Shown: positions 20,623 through 32,554 of the stretch, piece after piece | How positions within the stretch are numbered: position 1 is the stretch's first letter | How the letters are laid out: each line of letters starts with the position of its first letter | Origin: Capsaspora owczarzaki ATCC 30864 | Taxonomy: Eukaryota > Opisthokonta > Filasterea | Direction of reading: 5' to 3' | NCBI RefSeq assembly: GCF_000151315.2 | Contig: NW_011887305.1 | Span: forward strand, 142,225-206,224 | DNA length: 64,000 nt | Notes under the pieces: generated by a model | Told to the model about the DNA's origin: nothing | The model's input: only the letters and a program-made list of their open reading frames with translations | Databases searched by the model: none | Program-made: the position numbers and the translations under genes

Positions 20623-23485
20623 ATGCGCCGCAGCAGGGGACGCGGCCGCACAGGTCAAGCCGCAAATCAAGCCGCAAATCAAGCCCGTGCTCAACAGACG
20701 ACCCGCCTGAACACCGCTTCACCCGCAGCCCAGCCACAGTCGACAGAGTAAGCGATCCCTTCTCGTTCTGTCTCGTTTCGTGGCCACTTTGACTGACGTC
20801 GCGTTGAACACCGTCCACTCCACAGTCAGGCTGCAGACGTTGCAGACGTCGCTGATAGGGTCAGTCAACTCCAGCTGCATGACCAAGCACCCACTGCAGC
20901 TGCACCGAGCGACCCCATGGCAGACTTGGCTGCGTGTCTCGGTGTCTCGGCGGTCGTTTTGGCGCCATATTCGCCACGTCTTCCGAACGTCGACAAGGCT
21001 GCCCAGCGTGCAGGACTTCTGGAGGCTTTGCTCGGTCTAACATCAAATCAAGTTGAGCCTACAGCCGCACAGAGAGCAGCTGCGACTACGGTGCTCGTCG
21101 AGCTGGAGTTATCATTGAGCAGCCGTTTGCCGCGAATCTTACACGGACAGGAGTTGCTCTCCGATGTGATAGTTGAGCTGACGCTAGAGGAGGGCCGCAG
21201 AAGAGCCGAACAACGAGCCCAAGCCGCCAAACAAGAAGCCCAAGCCTCCAAACAAGAAGCCCAGGCCTCCGAACAACGAGCCCAAGCCGCCAAACGGCAG
21301 CTCGCTCTTCAGAGTACGCTTGTCTCGATGCATGAACATTCAAATTGTATGCTTTGCCGACACTCACTCTCCTAAACCTTCTCGTGCAGATGCCGCCACC
21401 ACACTTGCCGAGATGATACCTAACCCGTCGCAGATACCGACCCCAGAGCACTGGCCATCGCCCGTCACGATTCTGTTTCCACGACCGGCCGCTGCTGCCT
21501 CCATTCTTGCCCATATTTGGGAGACATTGCACCCGCCAACAGATCGATATAAATTCAAGATGCTGCAAGTAGCGACGATGAGCGGCATGGGCAAGACGAC
21601 CTACGGAGCAAACGTGGTTGCTCACCTGCTTCAAGCATTGCGAGACCTCGACATCCGCCAGACGCTCCCCAAAATTAGGCCGGACACGCTGATCGATCTG
21701 CTCGAGCATCGAACTCGGCACGTTTTCATCGATTTCAACGCGAAAGGGGACGCCATTCAAGGTGATGAGAACCACCAAGACCATTTCTGGCTTTCCCGTC
21801 GCCTTGTAGCTCGTGGTCTGCTCAACGTACCGATGACAACTGCGCGCACCGATTTCAAATTCAGTCGTCTTGCAAACACTCCTGTTGACCAAGTTGTTCA
21901 GGAGCTCTGGCGCCGGCAGCGGCAAGCACAAAACATCCCAGCTGACCAACGTGCTCTTCTCATCCTTCACATTGACGATCATCAGCTGGCACAGCGGGAT
22001 TTTCTGTTATTCCATGGTCACACCGCTGATGCTGTTTCCGTCGCAATGGTATCCGCCTTCAAAGCAGTTGTCAACTGCAACGCTGACCTCAACTCCAAGA
22101 ACACTGTCGTACTGCTCCTCACCGGCACTTCACGCGCAAACATGGACCGGTTGACAATCACCGAAGGTACTGTCCATCACTTGCAATTCGAGCCGATTAC
22201 TGCATCTTCCGCCTTCGACTTGCTGACCGAGAGCTGGAGCGACAAACCATCAATCCATGCCATGTGGCGTGCACATCCCGAATTTGTTCAGCTGGTTCGC
22301 GATCTTGGTGGCAACCCTCGCCTCATTCGGGCACTCACCTACAATTACGCACTGAGCAAACCGCCGCCTCGGGACTATGATGACGTGATCCGTACGCTCG
22401 CGGATGTCTCATCAGAGTTGTCATCTGTGGCGCGTGCATACATGACGAGTTGGCATAATAGTGTCAACAACATCATCAGTCTTGTGTACCTCTTGTTGAG
22501 TCCGATTCCTGTGTCGTCTTCGTTGACACTTGGTGAAAAGTCCATCGACCAGCTTGCTTTTGATGGATTTCTGACGCTGGCTCCTCACGAGGATCGCGTT
22601 GTCGTCGGGTGCCCGATTCCCATGATGTTGGCGATGGTGTTCAGAAACGAACAGCTCGCTTCAAGTTCTGTTGCTTCCTTGTTCCAGACGCCATTCAAAT
22701 CGGTGTCAAACGGCCCCCTCTTCGAGCTGGTCGTTCTGTTTTCGCAAACTGCTCGACTTCACGCTTTGAGGAACTTTGGCCAAATTCCCGCGAGCCCTGC
22801 ATCGCCCGCATCATCATCCGCGCCATCGCACGCACCGCTCTCAAGCATCCGAGAGCTCCTGAGGGTTACTGGCGCACTTTGCTACGCTGATGAAGGGACA
22901 ATTTCGAAATCGTTTGCGCTTTCTGAACACTACGAGCCCGTCCTTCAGACTGGGCAAATCCTTTCCAACTCTCATTCAACGCTCAGCATGAGTGCGATGC
23001 TGCGAGGGAAGAATGGCTGGACAACCTATTCTTATGGTTCGCCTGATCTGCAGACCTACGCCACATCTCCCCAAAGCGTTTGTCCTGTTGTTCGGACAGA
23101 AATTGGAACCTTTGGTGTAGACATGTGGGTCGCGCTCCCAGCGGCCCCTCGACATAAACCACTTCTTGTGTTGTACCAGCTCAAAAACCACAAAAAGGTG
23201 GATACCGCCGATGCAGACAACTGGCGGGCGACCATCCGAAGCACATTCCAAGCGGTCAGCGTCGCCAATGGCCTCTACGATACTCTCCTTGTTTTCATGG
23301 TCACTGGAAGTGCGAGTGAGCACCAGGACCCTTCAGTCCGTCTGGAAAGGGATCGCGCTTGGGCGAGGACCCTGGTGACGCCACCAAACGGCCAGCCAGA
23401 CCCTCGAGTGATTGTGCTGATGGGCGAGGATGTGTTCAACGCCGTGCCATTCTTTCGGACTCGTCTTCCAGCCGCTACAAGTTAG
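20623..23485 (+). CDS. Crinkler-like protein: coiled coil, P-loop NTPase, PD-(D/E)xK-like nuclease
   Basis: Three exons, 20623-20747, 20826-21313 and 21390-23485, in perfect phase, give 902 residues. The N-terminus is basic and Gln/Ala-rich (QAANQAANQA). Residues about 165-203 are Ala/Gln/Glu/Lys heptad-like repeats (AAKQEAQASKQEAQASEQR), a likely coiled coil. A P-loop NTPase follows: Walker A TMSGMGKTTYG near residue 270, Walker B LLILHIDDHQ near 397, a sensor-like VVLLLTGTSR, and GGNPRLI near 510. The C-terminal part has GTFGVDMWVALP then VLYQLKNHKK near 801, which reads as the D...(E/Q)xK core of the restriction-endonuclease-like fold. This NTPase plus REase order is that of Crinkler (CRN) effectors and their eukaryotic relatives. 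No signal peptide. Role in the cell is unknown. An earlier in-frame ATG at 20467 is possible but less likely. Confidence 0.75.
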
Positions 23486-23660
23486 TCGACCCACCCTTTC
23501 CCGCACAATGGATTTTATTGATATATTGACATATAAACTGTTGCTCTTCATTACTAGTATTTCCGGAAAAAAAAATCGCATGCTTGAAGTCATATGCATA
23601 TCCTGACAACAATTGTTCAATGCCCTCATTCCCCCCCCCCTCTCCCCCTATCGAGATCAA

Positions 23661-24030
23661 CACAAGCGGGTGTGTGCTTTTGTCAAAAAAGAAAAACATG
23701 GCAGATCTGGAACGACAAACAACATTCAACCACGCTTCCCCGTTAACTATGAAACCCCTCCCCGTTGGCAGCAGCCATCCGTGCTCGCAAGCGCTAGAAA
23801 TCGAGCTTATCCACCGTCCGTGACAAAAAAAAGCCGCTCTCTGCGGCGCTTTTTGAGCGAAAAGAGAAGAAAGAACAAAGCCAATCTTCACGATAAGTGG
23901 ACCAAAACTGCTCGGCCGATGTTCAATGTAGGCCACTTCCTTCATCATTAACAGCGATAACAAATCGAAGACATTATAGCACAGATAGATCTACAACACA
24001 GGTGACACAAACCAAAGCAATTGCAAAAAC
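23661..24030 (+). repeat. Direct repeat, right copy
   Basis: Second copy of the 20017-20395 repeat, starting 175 bases after the Crinkler-like stop and ending 126 bases before the stop of the convergent lamin-tail gene. It keeps the same core blocks. A short imperfect inverted repeat (AAAAAGCCGC...GCGGCGCTTTTT) near 23827-23852 is present in both copies, better matched here. Confidence 0.9.
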
Positions 24031-24155
24031 AGAGAAAAAAAAAAGGTCACAAAAGAACGTAAAGCCGAGTACATGTAACACGTCCGTGAGCCCGCGAGAG
24101 AAGGAAAAAAAAAAAAAACAATCGACAAACGAAAAAAAAAATCCTCTTGAACCTT

Positions 24156-26236
<2,081 letters not shown>

Positions 26237-27046
26237 GGTTGAGCAGTCGAACGTGTGTGAGTGTGAGCGTGTGAGTGTGAGTGTCGTCCAACAGAAGGAC
26301 TTTGAGAGAGAAAGAGAGAGAGAGAACCACTTGCGGTTGACAAACGAAAGTGACGCCAGAGGAGCGAAGGGGAGAGAAGAGGTCAGGCAGGAAGAGGTCA
26401 GGCTTGAAGCAAAAGAAGGGAAGCAAAAGAAGGGAAGAAGAAGCAAAGAAGAAGAAGCGAAGAAGAAGAAGATGAAGCGAAGAAGAAGAAGTGAAGAAGA
26501 AACAAACAAAAAGCGGGGGGAAAAAAAAAACAAGAAAAAGAAGCAAAAACAAACAAACAAATAGAAAAGAAAAAAAAAAAAAAGAATAAACATGAAGAAG
26601 AAAAAAGGAAAAAAAAAAAAAAAAGGATGTTTCTTGTTTCAAAATGACAGTTAGAAAGAACGATGATGATGATTGCAAAGAGAAAGGGAGAGGAAAAAAA
26701 AGGATCGACGATTGGAACGAACGAGCGGGAAAAAAAACCGAAGGAAGGACGGACGATGGTCGAAAAGAGTTGTTTGATTGTTGAACGACCTCATCAAGAG
26801 AACTGAGCTGCGGCGGAAGAAGCGTGCTGGAATGGATGCAAAAAAAGTATCGGGCATTTGAGGTTGAAGTGAAGAATAAGGGAGGCGGGGGGGGGGGCGG
26901 GAAAGCCAGAGCAATTCGGATGGATGTTTACATTGGAAGAGTTTCGTATCAAGCAATATAGTCAGACACGGGACAGCGGAATCAAAGAATCACACACAAA
27001 AAGCACTACCACAAAACCATACACGCAGCAATCCATGAGCCTCCCA
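26237..27046. other. Purine-rich intergenic spacer
   Basis: 810 bases between the lamin-tail start and the SLC38 stop. The + strand is dominated by GAA/AAG triplets and A-runs (about 26400-26600), a short GTGAGTGTGAGC tandem (26255-26285) and a G-run (26887-26896). No gene seen. Confidence 0.6.
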
Positions 27047-29111
27047 TCACCCGGTAATGTCTTGGTACAGATTGACACCAGTGCCGACAAGAGCAACGAG
27101 CACGGACATGCCGACAAGCGCACGGCCAATCAGTCGCTCCCGCCACACCCATTTGGCACGCGCCTTGGCCCCGTCAGCCTGGTACCAGTCGTCGCGATAC
27201 CAGGAGGTCTGGCCGTCGGCTGACTCATTGTCAACCACAAAGGCGGACGAAAACAGGTAGAGCTTGGACGCGCCGCGGGTCCGGGGAGCACCCTGGTGGC
27301 CCGACAGGAGCGCTGCCTTTTCATTGTAGCCATCGCTCCGACCGTCGACAGGAGAGGCAGGATAGTGGCCACTGGAATTGGTGGTGGGCTGCGAGGGCTT
27401 GGTAAAAAACCCTTCGTCAGCCACTTCTCGCGCGCGCTGGAGAAGCATGAGGGCAGGGAACCCATAGTCTAGGATGACTGCAGACGTGGAGCCAACAAAG
27501 CCAAACACCATGTCGACCTGCGGAACGAGGACGGCAAACAGGCCCGTCACCAACACAATGAAAAAGTTTTGCACCATGGTGCGCCGCAGCGTCGGTTCAA
27601 CTCGGCCCTTGGTCCAGTTGACAATCAGCAGGTCGAGCGCCTTGCGACCAGGAAACAGGGCGACTGGGTATGCCAGGGTGATGTGCAGCCCCATGAGCAG
27701 CTTGGCAACGTCGATCTGCCAACAAATCCCCGCCGTGAGCGTTACAAACAAGCAAAAGGACAGGGTTCTGCTGTGCTCCTCTCGAGCTCTGCCTCTCGAT
27801 CGCAACACGAAGCACACTCTTCACAAAGAGCAACGACACTCACCACAGTGTCGCCAATATCATAGTTGGTCAGAACGTCACTCTTCACGCTCGAGGTCCA
27901 CTCGACATATCCGAAAAGGCCAGTGAGGAGGTACAGGAATCCACAGGAGGTGACTGTGCCGACCACTACGATGGGAAATCGAGGCTGCACGGACGGGGAC
28001 ATTTCTCCATAGAGCGGAACGACTTGCAAATGGCAGCCCAGCGCGAAAATGCACAGCGGGACTGCCAGAACAATGGAAAAGCTGTTTTGTACCAGGAACA
28101 CGCGATCTCCATCGAAGGCGCTCGAGCCATGATCAGCAATATACGACGATCCTCTGTGTTTTGTTGAATGAGCGTCAAGTTGCACCAAGTGAGACCAATC
28201 TGTCAAGTCATGTCAAACTCTCAAGCGACGGATGGTGGGAAAAAACGAATCCAAGTTCTTTGAGTTTGTTTTTTTTTCTCCGACCAAGCAACTTGTGCTT
28301 GGTATTTTATTTTTCCCAGACCATGCAATCCGAGGGGAAGTTGACCCATCGCCTTGAAATCTCATTCGCTCGAGATTGTTTCGAAACCAATTCGGACAAA
28401 ATCTGACAACACAAATCTTTTCGTTTTGTACCTGTAAACGACGACGCCAGCGACGGCCAGCACGGAAGCGACGGCGATGAAGCTCGAGAACGCGAGCGAG
28501 TGGAAGTCGCCGAGGAGGGAGAGCGGGAAGACGACGCAGAGGCCAAACACGAGCATGACGAACGTGCGCGAGGCGAGGAACGAGTCCGGGTCAATCCACT
28601 TGGCGAGGACGGGGACGGCGAGATCGCAGACAACAATGAGGAAGCCCGTGCAGGAGCCAATGACGTTGAAGAAGAGCACGGCGACGGCGACGAGGTAGGC
28701 TCGGCGGCCCAGGACGACCTGGACGAGCTCTTCGTACGAGTACAGCGTCAGCTTGGCCTGGTGCCGCTGCGCAAAGTCAGCAAGCACTTGCAGGGTGTAT
28801 CCGTTGACGACGATAAACACCAGCGTCAGAAGCACAATCATGAGCACTCCCGCGGCGTCGAACGCGTACGGATACGACAAAATCCCAACTCCGACAGCCG
28901 CGGTCGCCAGATTTGTGTACGCCGACAGCAGCGTCGCCTTCTTTGGTCGCGTTGTGTGCGACAGGCTGCTGCTGTTGCTGCTGCTGCTATTGGTGCTGCT
29001 GATATTGCTGGTGCTAGTGGATATCAACGACGATGTCAGATCATTGCTGCTATGGGTGTACGAAGAACTGCTGCTGGACCCGAGCAACCGAGTCGTGTCG
29101 CTCGCTTCCAT
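27047..29111 (-). CDS. Amino acid/auxin permease family transporter (SLC38/SNAT-like)
   Basis: Three exons, 28432-29111, 27844-28153 and 27047-27715, give 552 residues. A Ser/Thr-rich cytoplasmic N-terminus of about 65 residues precedes the first helix (LSAYTNLATAAVGVGILSYPYAF), whose unwound GVGILSYPYA motif is the substrate and sodium site typical of SLC38 and other AAAP transporters. About eleven hydrophobic segments follow, including VVNGYTLQVLADFA, FFNVIGSCTGFLIVV, SFSIVLAVPLCIFALGCH, HITLAYPVALFPGRKALD and MVFGFVGSTSAVILDYGFPALM. A hydrophilic loop of about 100 residues precedes the last helix. The protein should move neutral amino acids across the plasma or lysosomal membrane; substrate is not predictable. 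Divergent from the LIM gene. Confidence 0.92.
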
Positions 29112-29452
29112 GACTGGTGATTTTGCAACAAGAACGCTCAAAACACAAAGACTGAGCTCAGTACAGTATGAGTACGAATGATGAATGAACGAAAACTCGG
29201 AACCAAGTTGAACAATGACATTGAAAGAATCGCGTTCAACAATTTGGAAGAATCGCCGTCATTGAGAGAATCGCGTTGTTGGATTCGATGAGACGGTTCA
29301 CAGGGGGTCGATCAATGAAGATGTCAATCGAACGTTCATCAATGCTAAGTGTTATTGCTCAGCTAGCTAGTCAGTCCTTGTTTTGTTCTCTGAGCAGGAA
29401 AGCCACTTCTCACTTCTCAACCGACTGCTCAAACAACCAAACCGCAGACAGA
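29112..29452. promoter_or_regulatory. Shared divergent promoter region of SLC38-like and LIM genes
   Basis: 341 bases between divergent start codons, so both promoters should lie here. An imperfect duplication of a GAATCGC-type segment occurs near 29228-29276. No TATA box seen. Confidence 0.45.
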
Positions 29453-29940
29453 ATGGGAATCAACTGCCCGGCATGCTCAGGACCCGTCGCGAGCGGACAG
29501 AAGGAGGCCATGGGCAAGACGTGGCATCCCAAGTGCTTTGTCTGCAAGAAGTGCGGCAAGCAGCTCGCCAACGAGTACAAGGTGAGGGTCTTGCGTTTGG
29601 TGTTTGCGGCATTGGAATGGCTTAGTATGGAAAGGCGAGGGTCGGTTTTTGAGTGCCCCCTTTTGCCCAGTGTGATTCTCGATACTCACAGGTTGCATAC
29701 GTCCGTGTGTGTATGTGCGTGTGTGTGTGTGTGTGTGTGTGTGGGCTGGATGGGGACGGACAGGTCGTTTCTAACAAGGCGTACTGCAATGTCTGCGTTG
29801 ACCGCACACCCGCGCTGCTCAAGGCCAGCCGAGGCAGCTCAAGCTCGGCAGGTGGACAGCCCAGGCAATCGAACGCCAGCACGAGCAGTGGCAACCGCGG
29901 TGGCAGCAATGGCGGTGGCGGTGGCTGCATCATTGCATAG
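29453..29940 (+). CDS. Small single-LIM protein with C-terminal CaaX box
   Basis: Two exons, 29453-29581 and 29764-29940, give 101 residues. One LIM domain fills residues 1-60. The first zinc site is CPAC plus HPKC, the second CKKC plus CNVC, with the usual spacing (C-x2-C-x17-H-x2-C-x2-C-x2-C-...-C-x2-C). The rest is Ser/Gly/Asn-rich and ends GGGGGCIIA. The last four residues form a CaaX motif (Cys, two aliphatics, Ala), the signal for farnesylation, proteolysis and carboxymethylation. I infer a membrane-anchored LIM adaptor. LIM domains bind proteins and often link to the actin cytoskeleton. The intron carries a GT microsatellite close to its acceptor. Confidence 0.9.
29705..29743. repeat. 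GT microsatellite in LIM gene intron
   Basis: A run of GT units with two interruptions, ending about 20 bases before the intron acceptor (exon resumes at 29764). Confidence 0.85.
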
Positions 29941-30176
29941 CTGGTGTTTTGGCATTGGAAAATTTTGTACTGAAGATTTGCAATTGGAAACTGTTGTTGG
30001 TTGCCTCTGCGCCCCCTCCCAAGTCATACAGCTTCAAGAAATGCACTAGTGCGATTCAATTATTGAAACCAACGTGTGCATGGTTTTGTGGTCGAGACGA
30101 TCGCACGCAGAAAAGCGAGAAAAAAAATGAACTTGAACCGTGAACCTGACCGCTCGAAATCTCAGACCCCCCGCCC

Positions 30177-32154
30177 CTAAGCATCCAAAGTCGCAAGGAG
30201 GCCACCAAAGGATGGGCGATCGTTGGCTGCTTCATCGAGACATTCGAGTGCGAGACTAACAACCTCCTTGATCCCTTGTCCATCCTCTTTGATCGTCGAG
30301 TCAACCAGACCAACAAACTTATCGGCTTTGAGAGCCTTGCGAGAGTCACTCTTCAGTTTGGCCGCCGCCTTCATTCCAGTCACCAACTCGAGCAGAATCA
30401 TGCCAAAGGCATAGACGTCTGTCTTGATTGTAATGCGGCCTTCCTCGAGTAAGTCAGGGCACATGTAAGCGGTGGTCCCTTGGCGATTTTGGGTGCGAAG
30501 GTAGCTCACATCGTCGAGGTGCTGCGCGACACGAACAAGCCCAAAATCAGACACTTTCGCATTGAAATGGGCATCAAGCAGTACATTGGAGGTCTTGAGG
30601 TCGAGGTGAAATAGCGCATGATCAGGGAAGGCTGTCTGGACGTAGTGCATGCCTCGAGCAACGTCAGTTGCAATGCGATATCGCTGCGCCCAGGTCAACG
30701 GAGGCGTGCCATTCTTGCGACTGAGACGATCGCGAACAGAGCCATTGGACATGAACTCGTAGACCAGGCATCGCTCATCGCCCTCTTCGGCAAAGGACAG
30801 GATGGCAATAATGTTGGGATGGCGGAATTTCGACAGAGAGTCCAGTTCCGACTTGAATTCGTCCTTGCCTTGCTTGGACTCGGCAGAAAGCCTCTTGATG
30901 GCAATACGAGGTCCAGGGATGAAACCGCTGTACACCCGACCAAATGCCCCTTCGCCGAGCGGAGGATCAGCAAAATTGTTCGCGGCGGCGAACAGAGTTG
31001 CCAGAGGAATTTGCGGGATGGGTCCATCAAAGTTCGGAGAAGCTCCAACAGGTAGTTGGTTGCACTCGAGTACGACAATCCGATCAAGAGCTGACGTGAG
31101 ATAGGATTGCAGCTGTTGTAGCTTGAGCTCGTTGGTAGCGAGCTCGGAACGCGATTCTTGAAGTTCACGGTCTCTGGCTTCCAGTTTGGATCGCAGTTTC
31201 TGATTCTTATCAGCAAGGTCGACTGCAGATCGGGCATTGGCACTTGCCTCAGCTCGTTCTTCCATCTGCTTCAGGTCGGCAGGGGCTGGGACGCGTTGGT
31301 TGTCAAGCCGACCACAGTAGAAATGCCTGCAGTGGATTGGTCAAAAAGCAAGCACGGTGAATCCTTGTTCTGCTGGGTTTGCTTCGAGCAAGAATTCAAA
31401 CAACGCGCCAAAGGCTTACTCTAATTTACAAGTGGCATTGCCAGAATGTCGAAGTGCAGCGATTCCAGCTTTGGTCAGCAAGTTTTCTTCTAACCTACAG
31501 TTTGGTATTGATTGCGTCGTCAGTCAATGGCATGAATGAAAGTTCAAAACCCCTTTGAGGTCACATTCACGGAATCAGCATCACACCCACCCAAGGAACG
31601 TCAGAGTCTTGTTCACTTTCAGTGCCTCGGCGAGCGCCTTTGCGCCAATGTCGCTAATCTGATTCTGGTTCAGACTGCCCATCCCATCGATCTGTGAGCA
31701 CTTTAAAACGTCCCCTGCGACTTTGGGGTCAAACATCAGGATGACTCACATGAGCCACTGCACGCTTGTGTTCACTTTGAGCGCCTTGGCAATGGCCTGC
31801 ACTCCCGCATCGGTGATCTGGTTCTGTCTCAGACTGTACGCCGCATCAAGTGAGCACTCTCGGTGCGCAACGCTGAATTCATTGCTCTCCACATCATAAA
31901 CTGTGGGCCAGCTTACTAGAGCTCCTTTGGCGTCGTGTTCTTTTTGAGGAACTTGGCAATAACCTGTGCTCCTTCATCGCCAATTTTACTCCCATTCAAG
32001 CTGTACCATGGTTTGTGTCAACTCACGCGTTCCACACAATCGTGCTTCAACTGTCACCACTGTGTTTCTCTTACCCGAGCCGGTCACTCTTGACTGCTAC
32101 AACTTGATAATACACCTCGAGTTGTTTCGGGGTCATATTCTGAAACGACGGCAT
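30177..32154 (-). CDS. LRR-coiled-coil-protein kinase (TKL/IRAK-like)
   Basis: Six exons, 32075-32154, 31917-32000, 31750-31833, 31591-31674, 31420-31494 and 30177-31326, give 518 residues. Exons 2-4 are each exactly 84 bases and each encode one 28-residue leucine-rich repeat of the RNI/NOD type (for example QITDAGVQAIAKALKVNTS). Exon 5 holds a weaker fourth repeat. A coiled coil follows (about 155-215), then the kinase from about residue 255: glycine loop GEGAFGRVY, AIKR lysine, catalytic loop HLDLKTSNVLL, DFG, and activation-segment end GTTAYMCPDLL. HRD is HLD and APE is CPD, so activation by loop phosphorylation may differ, but the catalytic Asp, Lys and Asn remain. No signal peptide or membrane helix: I infer a cytoplasmic sensor kinase. 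Confidence 0.9.
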
Positions 32155-32554
32155 GGTTCTGTGCACGTCTACAGTCAGTCACCGACCCGTTCCCGCAATT
32201 CAACTACAAATCGATGGCATCGTTATTCAGGAAGCACTAGAGCGTTCGACATCAAGCGGTACAAGCGATCGTTTGCAGTTTTCATGAGAAATAAATGAGC
32301 CGAATGAAAAGAATCAAAAAATAAACTGTTGCTTGAACAAACAAAAACAGAACAAGTCGATTCAGTGGAAAAACTGCAACGAATAGATCACGTTGAGAGT
32401 TGGAAAGCCAGCACAGCATTCTGCGAGCAGATAGAATTTTGTGTGGAATGCTGTATTCTGGTTGCTTGAATTTTGCGTCTCAATAAAGCCATTCCACACC
32501 TACACAATCTGAAAACAACAACAACAACAACAATGACAAGAACGAGCGCGCCTG
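32155..32554. other. Intergenic spacer
   Basis: 400 bases between the LRR-kinase start and the stop of the karyogamy gene. It has a short ACA triplet run (32515-32531) and no coding signal; the kinase promoter should lie here. Confidence 0.5.

Noticed and set aside
20017-24030. LTR retrotransposon explanation for the two direct repeats
   Set aside because: No reverse transcriptase, integrase, gag-like frame, primer-binding site or TG...CA ends were seen; the interior is a spliced host-type gene.
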